From the NCBI GenBank assembly GCA_040753915.1, contig JBFMDN010000028.1, positions 4,125 to 68,124 on the forward strand: 64,000 nt of DNA, read 5' to 3'. The translations under genes and the position numbers were made by a program. Shown in pieces: positions 50,043 to 58,358 of this stretch (position 1 is the first letter of the stretch; the number at the start of each line of letters is the position of its first letter). Source of the DNA: JBFMDN01 sp040753915. GTDB taxonomy: Bacteria; Desulfobacterota; Desulfomonilia; Desulfomonilales; Desulfomonilaceae. Under the pieces are notes generated by a model. It was not told where the DNA came from and made no database searches. It saw only the letters and a list, made by a program, of their open reading frames with translations.

Positions 50043-50555
50043 GTGGAAGCAAGGCACGTTATCTCGGTGTTGGTGGAAAACCGACCTGGTGTACTGGCAC
50101 GGGTGGCCGGCATGTTCTCTGGGAGGGCATTCAATATCCAATCACTCGCCGTTGCCCCGACCCTGGATGAGAGCTATTCGAGGATGACGATCGTCACCCA
50201 CGGTGACGAGCACATAATCGAGCAGATCATCAAGCAACTGCGCAAGCTTATCAATGTGGTGAAAGTCCAGGACCTCACTTCTGGCGACTACGTGGAAAGA
50301 GAGATGATCCTGGTCCGGACCAAGGCTACGGATACAAAACGGGAAGAGGTCTTGCGGATTACCGACATCTTTCGTGGAAAGGTCGTGGATGTCACCCCCG
50401 ATACTATCACCGTGGAAGTAACAGGCAGTCAGGGAAAAATAGAGGCCATTCTCGAGCTTCTGGCCCCCATCGGAATCGTGGACCTTATCCGGGCCGGAAC
50501 ACTGGCCATTCCTCGAGGGAAAAAGACCCCCAAGTCTACGGGAACCCACGAATGA
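50043..50555 (+). CDS. ilvN: Acetolactate synthase, small (regulatory) subunit
   Basis: 170 aa. The N-terminal ACT domain ISVLVENRPGVLARVAGMFS and RAFNIQSLAVAP binds the branched-chain amino acid feedback inhibitor (valine). The second half, KREEVLRITDIFRGKVVDVTPDTITVEVTG, stimulates the large subunit. GTG start at 50043 immediately behind the ilvB stop suggests coupled translation. It overlaps the psd start by four bases (ATGA). Confidence 0.95.
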   Translation: MEARHVISVLVENRPGVLARVAGMFSGRAFNIQSLAVAPTLDESYSRMTIVTHGDEHIIEQIIKQLRKLINVVKVQDLTSGDYVEREMILVRTKATDTKREEVLRITDIFRGKVVDVTPDTITVEVTGSQGKIEAILELLAPIGIVDLIRAGTLAIPRGKKTPKSTGTHE

Positions 50556-51238
50556 TCTCCCACGTGGGGCACTACGAACCTGTGGCTCGAGAAGGTATCC
50601 CCTTCGTTGTCGTGCCGGCGGTAATTTCCGCGCTGGCGTGGTGGTACTCGTATCCGTGGGTTTCGCTTCTTTTCCTACTGATTTCCTTAGCGATTGCCGC
50701 GTTTTTCCGGAATCCGGAGCGAATCCCCCCCTCCGAAGAAGGGATTGTTGTTTCTCCGGCAGACGGCCGGGTGGTCGAGATAGTCCGCGACGCGTCCTTT
50801 GAGTACATCCGAGATGAATCGCTCACCAGAGTCAGTATCTTCATGTCAATTTTCAACGTGCACGTCAATCGCGCTCCCATAACTGGCAGAGTGCAAAAAA
50901 TAGCTTACAGGCCGGGCGGATTCCTTGATGCGCGCGAGCCGGAAGCTTCCAAGACGAACGAACAGAATGCCATGATTTTGAAAGGCAGCCGCGCTATCGG
51001 AGTTGTGCAAGTTGCGGGAAAGATCGCCCGACGGATAGCGTGTTGGATCTCCGAAGGCGACGAAATCAGGCTCGGAGATCGCTTTGGTCTCATTCGGTTC
51101 GGATCCAGGCTCGATGTCTATCTCCCCCAAGATTTCACCATCACAGTCGAAATAGGGAATCGTGTGAGAGCAGGCGAAACTGTCATCGCGAGATTCTCAA
51201 ACGCCTCGGTCGAAAAAAGCGCGCGAGCGGGAAGCTGA
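50552..51238 (+). CDS. psd: Phosphatidylserine decarboxylase, short type
   Basis: 228 aa, converting phosphatidylserine to phosphatidylethanolamine. Two N-terminal membrane segments (FVVVPAVISALAWW and VSLLFLLISLAIAAF), the FRNPERIPP loop, VVSPADGRVVEI, the FMSIFNVHVNRAPI block and the autocleavage serine in LIRFGSRLDVYLP (pyruvoyl formation at Gly-Ser) are all present. This is the shorter, second Psd type with the RFGSR site rather than the LGST of the long form. The start overlaps ilvN. pssA follows after 78 bases, giving the usual pathway pair. Confidence 0.94.
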   Translation: MISHVGHYEPVAREGIPFVVVPAVISALAWWYSYPWVSLLFLLISLAIAAFFRNPERIPPSEEGIVVSPADGRVVEIVRDASFEYIRDESLTRVSIFMSIFNVHVNRAPITGRVQKIAYRPGGFLDAREPEASKTNEQNAMILKGSRAIGVVQVAGKIARRIACWISEGDEIRLGDRFGLIRFGSRLDVYLPQDFTITVEIGNRVRAGETVIARFSNASVEKSARAGS

Positions 51239-51316
51239 CGTGCCGCATTCGGTTGAAGTTCCGTCTTAACCTGGTTACAATGATCGGCGATTGCTCAAGA
51301 AAGCAGGTGCCCTCCC

Positions 51317-52213
51317 ATGGCTGCGCGAATTCGGAAAAAACGGCCTTTTTTTCAAAAGGGCAAACGTTCCTCGGATCCGGAAGAGGTCTTGAGGAGGGAA
51401 CAGAGGAAGGCAGCCCAGATCAACAAGATGAAGAAGGGGATTTTCATTCTCCCTTCCCTGTTGACGCTCACCAGCATTTTTTTCAGCTTCTATTCCATCG
51501 TTTCCTCTATCAAAGGAGACTTCATAATTGCAGCAGCCTTGATCCTGGTGGCAGGCTTCTTCGACGGGATAGACGGCAAAGTCGCTCGTCTCACCAAGAC
51601 TACGACCCGATTCGGTGTCGAGCTGGATTCTTTGGCTGATGTAATCTCCTTTGGCGTGGCCCCCGCGCTTCTCATGTACATGTGGGCCCTGTCCCCGTAT
51701 GGAAGGATCGGCTGGGTGACCGCTTTCGTTTTTGTATCGTGCGGTGCCCTGAGACTGGCGAGATTCAATGTGCAGACGGGAGCCATAGATCCGAAGCGAT
51801 TCGTGGGCCTTCCCATACCGGCCGCGGCCATGATGATAGCTACCACGGTACTGTTTTTTCACAAGGCGGATCTCGATCCGGCCGAACACGCTATCCCTCT
51901 GATGATCGTCACGTACTTGCTCTCGTTCTTTATGGTAAGTGTTGTTCGGTTTCACGCGTTTAAAGACCTCACGCTCGTCAAGCAGAAGCCCTTCAGCTCC
52001 ACGGTCGCCTTTGTGCTTCTGCTCGCTCTTGTGGCAGCCGCCCCCTTTGTCGTCCCGTTTCTCCTCTGTGCCGCATACGTGGTCTCCGGCCCGTTCCTGC
52101 TCTTGACCGGATATATCAGAAGGAAGAGGCGTCAAAGAGAAGAGCTCGTTGTGGCTGAAAAGACCGAGCCCGACTGGGCTCATCAGGAGCAGAATCAGGG
52201 AACACCGCCTTGA
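51317..52213 (+). CDS. pssA: CDP-diacylglycerol-serine O-phosphatidyltransferase
   Basis: 298-aa membrane enzyme making phosphatidylserine for Psd. The CDP-alcohol phosphatidyltransferase motif D-G-x2-A-R-x8-G-x3-D-x3-D reads DGKVARLTKTTTRFGVELDS with the final D in LAD. Six or so membrane helices follow (for example FIIAAALILVAGF, GWVTAFVFVSCGA, IPLMIVTYLLSFFMVSVV). The N-terminus is highly basic (RKKRPFFQKGKR), the C-terminus charged. The start ATG follows AGG at a fair distance. Confidence 0.94.
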   Translation: MAARIRKKRPFFQKGKRSSDPEEVLRREQRKAAQINKMKKGIFILPSLLTLTSIFFSFYSIVSSIKGDFIIAAALILVAGFFDGIDGKVARLTKTTTRFGVELDSLADVISFGVAPALLMYMWALSPYGRIGWVTAFVFVSCGALRLARFNVQTGAIDPKRFVGLPIPAAAMMIATTVLFFHKADLDPAEHAIPLMIVTYLLSFFMVSVVRFHAFKDLTLVKQKPFSSTVAFVLLLALVAAAPFVVPFLLCAAYVVSGPFLLLTGYIRRKRRQREELVVAEKTEPDWAHQEQNQGTPP

Positions 52214-52558
52214 GGGCAGAAGATGTCCGGGGATCGCGACCCCGCAGTAACAGGAGAGCCGCAAGCCGGACAGTCAACGGCTATTGCGCAAACATGCATG
52301 ACCTTGCAGTTACAACGGACCATGAAAGGCCGCGGCATTCCGGCACACACCGGAAGTTGGTAGAAGGCGGGTGCTTCGCGGGATCCGTCAATGGCAGCCG
52401 TTGGCCCCCCGATTGCTGTCTTCGTAGCACCGGCGTCTCGCCAGTAATCAGAGCCTTCTTTAGGTAAACCCAGGGGAAACCCCCGCCGCTCCTTGCAATT
52501 TTTCCCAGTGCGATGTAGAGAAGAAAAGATACCTGCGGGCGGTGCACGCGGAGGCAAG
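52214..52558. other. Spacer with a copy of the 135-bp repeat
   Basis: Interrupts the ilv-psd-pssA-leuA run. Contains copy 2 of the 135-bp repeat (52319-52453). leuA may have its own promoter here, or the operon may read through. Confidence 0.5.
52319..52453. repeat. 135-bp dispersed repeat, copy 2
   Basis: Starts with ACCATGAAAG, contains GGCATTCCGGC and ends with AGCACCGGCGTCTCGCCAGT then AATCAGAG. Pairs with copy 1 at 47633-47766; a related tail, AGCGCCGGCGTCCCGCCGGT, occurs at 37146-37166. Confidence 0.75.
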
Positions 52559-54094
52559 ATGGCCGAACGATGCTTAATTTTTGACACCACCCTCAGAGAC
52601 GGAGAACAATCTCCGGGCGCATCCATGAATCAGCACGAAAAGCTGCAATTGGCGCGCCAGCTCGAAAAGCTCGGGGTGGACATCATAGAAGCCGGCTTTC
52701 CAGCGAGCTCTGAAGGGGACCTGGAAAGCGTACGTCGTATTGCCAAGGAGGTCAAGAGCTCCCGGGTGGTGGGATTGGCGCGAGCGGTTGCTGAAGATAT
52801 TGAAGCCGCGTGGAAAGCGGTAGAAAAAGCGCAACATCCAGGAATCCATACCTTTCTAGCAACCAGCGACATCCATCTCAAATACAAGCTCAGAATGTCT
52901 CGTGAAGCTGTCCTGGACCGGGTGGGACAAGCGGTCCGCCTGGCACGGTCTCTCTCTGACTGGGTGGAGTTCTCCTGTGAAGATGCCACCCGAAGTGACC
53001 GGGAATTCCTCTGCACCGTGATAGAAACGGCAATCAAAGAGGGCGCCGGCACCATCAACATTCCTGATACTGTCGGATATTCTTACCCCGACGAGATTGC
53101 CGACCTGATTGGGACCGTGCGGGCGAATGTGCCGGGCATAGAGAGCGTAATATTGTCGATTCACTGCCACAACGATCTGGGGCTTGCAGTGGCCAATTCC
53201 CTGGCCGCTCTGAAGGCAGGATGCCGTCAAGTCGAGTGCACGATCAATGGTATAGGCGAGCGTGCTGGAAACGCTGCTCTCGAAGAATTGGCGATGATCC
53301 TGAAGACGAGGTTCGACAGCTTCGGCCTGTACACGGGCATTGTTTCACAAGAAATCTTCCATACGAGCCGACTGGTGACGGCCATTACCGGTATCCCGGT
53401 GCAGCCCAATAAAGCTATTGTAGGGGCCAACGCCTTTGCCCACGAGGCTGGCATACATCAAGACGGCTTGATCAAAGACCGTAGCACATACGAAATCATC
53501 GATCCGGAAACGGTAGGAATTTCAAAGTCATCTCTGGTGCTCGGAAAGCATTCTGGCCGTCATGCTCTTCGGGAGAGGATACGGGATCTTGGGTATACGC
53601 TCACTGAAGAAGAGATCAATATTGCATTCAAGCGGTTCAAAGACCTTGCCGATCGCAAGAAAGAAATCTTCGACGAAGACATAGAAGCGATCATAGCGGA
53701 AGAGATACTCCGCCCGGAGGAGACCTACAAGTTTATATCTCTCACCGTAATGTCCGGGTCAGACGTCGTTCCAACCGCTACAGTCCGCATGGAAATCGAG
53801 GGTAAGCCATGCCACCACGCGGAACTGGGAAACGGCCCCGTAGACGCGACCTATAACGCGATCTTGAAACTTACGGGACGCAGGCCGAAACTCCTGCGGT
53901 TCGAAATAAAGGCGATCACCGGCGGGACAGATGCTTTGGGTGAAGTGACCGTCCGCCTGGAAGAAAAGGGCAGAACCGCCATCGGAAAAGGTGCTCACGA
54001 AGACATCCTGGTAGCGAGCGCCAGAGCGATGGTTAATGCTTTGAACCGCCTGCATTTTCTTTCTGAACAGCCTAAGCCGTCGGTAAGGCTGTGA
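52559..54094 (+). CDS. leuA: 2-isopropylmalate synthase
   Basis: Condenses acetyl-CoA with 2-oxoisovalerate, the first committed step to leucine. Hallmarks: FDTTLRDGEQSPGASM, the metal site HCHNDLGLAVANSLAAL, GIGERAGNAALEELAM, and the HEAGIHQDGL block, then the LGKHSGRHAL motif and the C-terminal LeuA regulatory (allosteric, leucine-binding) domain from about residue 390. 511 aa is usual. I use the ATG at 52559 preceded by GGAGG; the frame is open 22 codons upstream. Confidence 0.95.
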   Translation: MAERCLIFDTTLRDGEQSPGASMNQHEKLQLARQLEKLGVDIIEAGFPASSEGDLESVRRIAKEVKSSRVVGLARAVAEDIEAAWKAVEKAQHPGIHTFLATSDIHLKYKLRMSREAVLDRVGQAVRLARSLSDWVEFSCEDATRSDREFLCTVIETAIKEGAGTINIPDTVGYSYPDEIADLIGTVRANVPGIESVILSIHCHNDLGLAVANSLAALKAGCRQVECTINGIGERAGNAALEELAMILKTRFDSFGLYTGIVSQEIFHTSRLVTAITGIPVQPNKAIVGANAFAHEAGIHQDGLIKDRSTYEIIDPETVGISKSSLVLGKHSGRHALRERIRDLGYTLTEEEINIAFKRFKDLADRKKEIFDEDIEAIIAEEILRPEETYKFISLTVMSGSDVVPTATVRMEIEGKPCHHAELGNGPVDATYNAILKLTGRRPKLLRFEIKAITGGTDALGEVTVRLEEKGRTAIGKGAHEDILVASARAMVNALNRLHFLSEQPKPSVRL

Positions 54095-54572
54095 TTCATA
54101 CTGAGCGACGTGGCAGATTCGGCAATCGGGGGGGTGACCCGGATCTACGACACGATGCGTTGCCCAGTTTCAAAGTTGAGACAGACCGCTGCGATTTGAT
54201 GCATTGAAAGCCGCATTAGAAATCTCAGGAACCGTATCTCTCACAAAGGTTTTGGGGCAGGAAGTGCAACGGCAATCTTGAGTAAAGCACTGATGGAGCG
54301 CATTCGAGGAATTTTTTCGGCAATTGGGAAGGGTGGCGAGTAACGGAAAGACAGGGGCGAACGGAGGAGCGACGAGGCGAGGGAGTACGCATACCTTTTC
54401 TAAATTCGTGGTATCTATGCGGAAAATCCAAAAAATGATTGCAGTGGGCAGTACTCTCATTCATAATATAGCCGCATTATCCCGTCGCACCCTACTTCCT
54501 TGGGAATCAAAAACCGGTGGCATAATTGCCCACTTTTAGAGGACGATCCGACATAGAGAGAGGAGTACGCTC
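54095..54572. other. Spacer upstream of the CODH/ACS cluster
   Basis: 478 bases without a gene. A likely promoter lies at 54439-54467 and gives a leader of roughly 100 bases before the first small frame. No riboswitch that I recognise is visible. Confidence 0.5.
54439..54467 (+). promoter_or_regulatory. Candidate sigma-70 promoter of the CODH/ACS cluster
   Basis: TTGCAG (54439-54444), a 17-base spacer and CATAAT (54462-54467), each two mismatches or fewer from consensus, upstream of the first co-oriented frame (54573) with a ~100-base leader. Confidence 0.4.
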
Positions 54573-54803
54573 ATGGCCGACAAGTTTGAGCAAAAAGAGA
54601 GATTCGATGGCCAGAAGGTAAATATCTTGATGCCTGAATACGTGGCCGGCACCGACAAGGACCGGTACCAGTGGCGCAAGAACATCTCAATCGTGAACAT
54701 CGGGGACGAAAGCCTTCCGGTGAAAAGATACCTCACGACCGCGGAACGATATTTTTGCTCGTCCGATTGGTTTGGAAGCGAAAAGCGAAAGAATCCGGCT
54801 TAA
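54573..54803 (+). CDS. Hypothetical small protein at the head of the CODH/ACS cluster, 76 aa
   Basis: ATG at 54573 has GAGAGGAG seven bases upstream, a strong initiation signal, and the following CODH/ACS gene starts 60 bases later on the same strand. The protein is soluble, with mixed charges and several aromatic residues (ERYFCSSDWFGSEKRK near the end). I do not recognise a family. Because it is the first gene after the probable promoter, it would be co-expressed with the CODH/ACS subunits. Confidence 0.65.
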   Translation: MADKFEQKERFDGQKVNILMPEYVAGTDKDRYQWRKNISIVNIGDESLPVKRYLTTAERYFCSSDWFGSEKRKNPA

Positions 54804-54863
54804 TCATTAGTTGATTTTGACACATGAATTTCCGCCCAGAATAGTGATAAGGAAGGTGGCACA

Positions 54864-57800
54864 ATGGCTGAACTGCCAAAGGCAAAGTACACGGGAAAAA
54901 TTCGTGAGATTACCCTGGGAAAGCCGGGATGTGAAGTGGTTGTGGGAGGGGAGACCAGCTACAACTTCTACTCGTTTGAAGGCAAGACCCCCAATGCGCC
55001 GAAGCTGGCGCTGCAAGTCCTTGATATCGTTCCCGAGGAATGGGCCGAAGAGGCTCTGGCTCCGTTCAAGGACGTTTTGAATGATCCGGTGGCGTGGGCC
55101 AAGAAGTGTGTTGACGAGTACAAAGCGGATATTGTGGCTCTATGGCTTGCTGGCACCGATCCCAACGGCAAGAACCTGCCCGCCGATCAGGCCGCGGAAG
55201 TTGCCAAAAAAGTGGCAGAAGCGATAAACGTTCCGCTCATTGTTTGGGGGACATCCAACGACGAGAAGAATACCGAAGTGCTCAAAGCAGTAGCAGAAGC
55301 ATGCGCGGGACTGAACGTAGTCCTGGGACCCGTGACCGAAGGGAACTACAAGCAAGTCGGCGCTGCAGCTATAGCGTACAAGCACGTGGTAGCGGCGAAC
55401 ACCCCTATCGACATCAACCTCGCAAAACAACTCAACATTCTCCTGGAAAACCTTGGTGTTCCCAACAACAAGATCCTTATCGACCCCACCACGGGCGGTG
55501 TGGGTTACGGTATGGAGTACTGTTACTCCATCATGGAGCGTATCCGACAAGCCGCTCTAACCCAGAACGACGACAAGCTCCAATATCCGATCGTCAACAA
55601 CATCGCTGAAGAAGTGTGGAAGACCAAAGAGGCGAAGCTCCCGACAGCAGAAGACCCCAAGCTGGGAGATGCAGCGATTCGAGGTATCAACCTGGAGGCA
55701 ATCACTGCATTGAGCGCGCTGCAGGCCGGCGCTGATGTCCTCATTCTGAGGCACCCCAAGACGCTGGAGCATATCCGCAAGTATCTTTCCAACATCATGA
55801 TCGAAACGAATCTGGAATCCATGGAGGTGGATCTGACTCTGGGAGCTCAGGCCGCGGCCCCAGCACCGCCAAAAGCAGCTCCCAAGCCGGCTGAAAAAGC
55901 GGCTACGCCACCACCCGCGGCAAAGCCAGCACCCCCGAAAAAAGAAGAGCCGCCCGCGGTGAAGGTTGTTGAGCCGAAAATCGAGGCGCCTAAACCGGAA
56001 CCCAAGGTGGAAGCGCCGCCCCCGAAGGAAAAACCCGCCGCTGCAGCAGCGGTACAGGAGGAAGATATAGAGCTCATGGGCACTTTGACCAAGGACGATA
56101 TTCAGAGCCTTAAAGAGATGGCAGGAGTATTCAGGGCAGTGAAAAACCTGGCAACCGGTCTTACCTCATTGGTGTCCGGTCAGGTTCCTGCAGCCGCTCC
56201 AGCCGCAGCCCCGGCTGCACCGGTTGCGGCCGCTCCCGCTGTTGCGGCCCCACCCTTGAAGAAAAAGGAAATTCCCCCTGCGGACTGGACCAAGCACACT
56301 ATCGACCCCGTCACGCTAGAAGGGCTGAAGAAAGCTGACGAAGGCGGCTATTCCACCGCGTTCCACAGAGCGAGAGTGTTGTCCGCATGCCCCATCGGAA
56401 AGGGTGGCACCTGCTGCAAGATTTGCAACATGGGACCGTGTAGAGTACTTCCCCCCAAGGGTAAGACCGAGACGCCTGAGGAGCGCAAAAAGAGATGTGG
56501 CTTGTGCGGTGCTACTCCCGAGACCATTGCTGCTCGAAACTTCGCGAGAATGATCGCAGCCGGTGCGGCTGCCCACAGCGACCACGGCCGTCACGTAGCT
56601 CACACTTTTCTCCATGCCGCCAAGGGAGAGCTTCCCGACTACCAGATCAAAGACATTCCTAAGCTCCTGGCAGTGGCTATGGATTTCGGTGTCGAAACCG
56701 ATGGTCGCGAGATCAAGGACATCGCTATAGAGGTGGGCGAGAAGGCCCTGGCTCAATACGGCCAGCAGGACGGAGAAATCTCCAACGTCAAGAGGGCCCC
56801 TCTGAAGCGTCAAGAAATCTGGCGCAAGGAAAACGTGATTCCCGCGGGAATTGACCGACCGGTTGTGGAAGTCATGCACATGACCCACATGGGCGTGAAC
56901 CAGGACATGGAGCACATCATCCGTTTGGCCACCAAATGCGCATTGGCAGACGGGTGGGGTGGCTCCATGATTGCGACCGACCTCTCCGACATCCTGTACG
57001 GCACGCCTGTTCCCATCCTCGGAAAGGTCAATCTCGGGTGCATGAAAGAGGACACCGTGAACATTATCGTCCACGGTCACGAGCCCTCACTCTCCGAGAT
57101 CATCGTTCAGGCAGTCCAGGACCCCGAGATGATCGCCTATGCCCAAAGCAAGGGTGCTTCCGGCGGGATCAGTCTGGGCGGGATCTGTTGCACCTCAAAC
57201 GAGATTCTGATGCGTCATGGCATTCCCATCGCCGGCAACTATCTCCAGCAGGAGTTGGCCATCATAACAGGCGCTCTGGAAGCAATGGTTGTTGACGTTC
57301 AGTGCATCATGCAGGGGGTGGCAGAGCTGGCCAAGTGCTTCCATACCCAGATCGTTACCACGAGCCCCATTGCGAAGATGCAGGGAGCGTACAAGCACTA
57401 CGATTTCGACGAGCATCATGCGCTGGAGATTGCCAAGTCAATTGTTCGGGATGCCATAGACAATTTCCCCAACAGGGACAAGAACAAGGTCTCGTTACCG
57501 ACCGAGCAGCACGATATGGTAGTGGGCTTCAGCCACGAGACCATCAACTACCTGCTCGGCGGCATGTTCCGAGCCAGCTACCGGCCCCTGAACGATAATA
57601 TCATCAATGGCCGCATCAGAGGGCTGGCAGGGATCGTTGGATGCGGAAACGCCCGCATCAACCATGACTTCCTCCATGTAGAGCTGGCCAAAGAGCTTAT
57701 CAAGAAGGACGTGCTCGTCCTGACAACAGGCTGTGGAGCCATAGCACTTGGCAAGGCAGGTTTGCTCACACCGGAAGCAGCGGCCAAGTACGCCGGCCCA

Positions 57801-58250
57801 GGCCTGGCGGAAGTCTGCGAAACTGTAGGTATTCCGCCTGCTCTCCACATGGGATCGTGCGTGGACAACTCTCGAATCCTCATAGCAGCCACTGCAGTGG
57901 TGCGAGATGGCGGACTGGGTGACGACATTTCGGAGATCCCAGCCGTTGGTGTGGCACCTGAGTGGATGAGTGAGAAGGCCGTCTCAATCGGTCAGTACTT
58001 CGTCGCATCAGGCTGTTATGTCCTGTTTGGTGTTGGATTCCCCACCATCAACGAGGATATCTGCACGAACTACCTGTTCAAAGATATTGAGAAGGTCTAT
58101 GGAGGACGCTGGGACTTTGTAGAAAAAGATCCTTACGAAATGGCCAAGCGGTGTCTCGAACACATCGACGCCAAGAGAAAGGCGCTCGGAATAGACAAGG
58201 CCAGAGAGCGCGTGCTCATGGATATGGCTATGAGGCGTGAGATCGCCTAG
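54864..58250 (+). CDS. acsD-acsA: Natural fusion: corrinoid protein small subunit (AcsD/CdhD) joined to Ni-CO dehydrogenase (AcsA/CooS)
   Basis: One 1128-aa frame with no stop. Residues 1-~326 are the AcsD/CdhD TIM-barrel-like subunit of the corrinoid iron-sulfur protein (KIREITLGKPGCEVVVGGET at the start, VGYGMEYCYSIMERIR). Residues ~327-473 are an Ala/Pro/Lys-rich linker (for example AAAPAPPKAAPKPAEKAAT) with a central helical patch (EEDIELMGTLTKDDIQSLKE). Residues ~474-1128 are a full Ni-CODH: D/B-cluster cysteines in CCKICNMGPCRV and CGLCGATPETIAARNF, and C-cluster ligands in HGHEP, GGICC, DVQCIMQGV, IVGCGNAR, TTGCGAIALGKAG and HMGSCVDNSRI. The reaction is CO2/CO interconversion feeding ACS. 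Start ATG has AGGAAGGTGG upstream. Confidence 0.93.
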   Translation: MAELPKAKYTGKIREITLGKPGCEVVVGGETSYNFYSFEGKTPNAPKLALQVLDIVPEEWAEEALAPFKDVLNDPVAWAKKCVDEYKADIVALWLAGTDPNGKNLPADQAAEVAKKVAEAINVPLIVWGTSNDEKNTEVLKAVAEACAGLNVVLGPVTEGNYKQVGAAAIAYKHVVAANTPIDINLAKQLNILLENLGVPNNKILIDPTTGGVGYGMEYCYSIMERIRQAALTQNDDKLQYPIVNNIAEEVWKTKEAKLPTAEDPKLGDAAIRGINLEAITALSALQAGADVLILRHPKTLEHIRKYLSNIMIETNLESMEVDLTLGAQAAAPAPPKAAPKPAEKAATPPPAAKPAPPKKEEPPAVKVVEPKIEAPKPEPKVEAPPPKEKPAAAAAVQEEDIELMGTLTKDDIQSLKEMAGVFRAVKNLATGLTSLVSGQVPAAAPAAAPAAPVAAAPAVAAPPLKKKEIPPADWTKHTIDPVTLEGLKKADEGGYSTAFHRARVLSACPIGKGGTCCKICNMGPCRVLPPKGKTETPEERKKRCGLCGATPETIAARNFARMIAAGAAAHSDHGRHVAHTFLHAAKGELPDYQIKDIPKLLAVAMDFGVETDGREIKDIAIEVGEKALAQYGQQDGEISNVKRAPLKRQEIWRKENVIPAGIDRPVVEVMHMTHMGVNQDMEHIIRLATKCALADGWGGSMIATDLSDILYGTPVPILGKVNLGCMKEDTVNIIVHGHEPSLSEIIVQAVQDPEMIAYAQSKGASGGISLGGICCTSNEILMRHGIPIAGNYLQQELAIITGALEAMVVDVQCIMQGVAELAKCFHTQIVTTSPIAKMQGAYKHYDFDEHHALEIAKSIVRDAIDNFPNRDKNKVSLPTEQHDMVVGFSHETINYLLGGMFRASYRPLNDNIINGRIRGLAGIVGCGNARINHDFLHVELAKELIKKDVLVLTTGCGAIALGKAGLLTPEAAAKYAGPGLAEVCETVGIPPALHMGSCVDNSRILIAATAVVRDGGLGDDISEIPAVGVAPEWMSEKAVSIGQYFVASGCYVLFGVGFPTINEDICTNYLFKDIEKVYGGRWDFVEKDPYEMAKRCLEHIDAKRKALGIDKARERVLMDMAMRREIA

Positions 58251-58266
58251 CTTGTGAATAGAGGCA

Positions 58267-58291
58267 CGGGGAGAGAATGATGCTCTCCCCG
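58267..58291 (+). promoter_or_regulatory. Intercistronic hairpin between acsD-acsA and acsB
   Basis: Nine-base perfect stem CGGGGAGAG (58267-58275) with CTCTCCCCG (58283-58291) and a 7-base loop, in the 108-base gap. No T-run follows, so an RNA stability or processing structure that sets subunit ratio is more likely than a terminator. Confidence 0.55.
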
Positions 58292-58358
58292 CTCAATTGT
58301 GTGACCGGTAAGATACTGGTCCCAGAATAGCCGACAGCTCGACAGGAGGATACATACA

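Noticed and set aside
51040..51639. Frame overlapping psd and pssA on the plus strand
   Set aside because: Arg/Ser/His-rich product without a fold, overlapping two confidently assigned genes.
54439..54572. Cobalamin riboswitch upstream of the CODH/ACS cluster
   Set aside because: I looked for a B12-box-like element because corrinoid genes are sometimes so regulated, but found none I could support.
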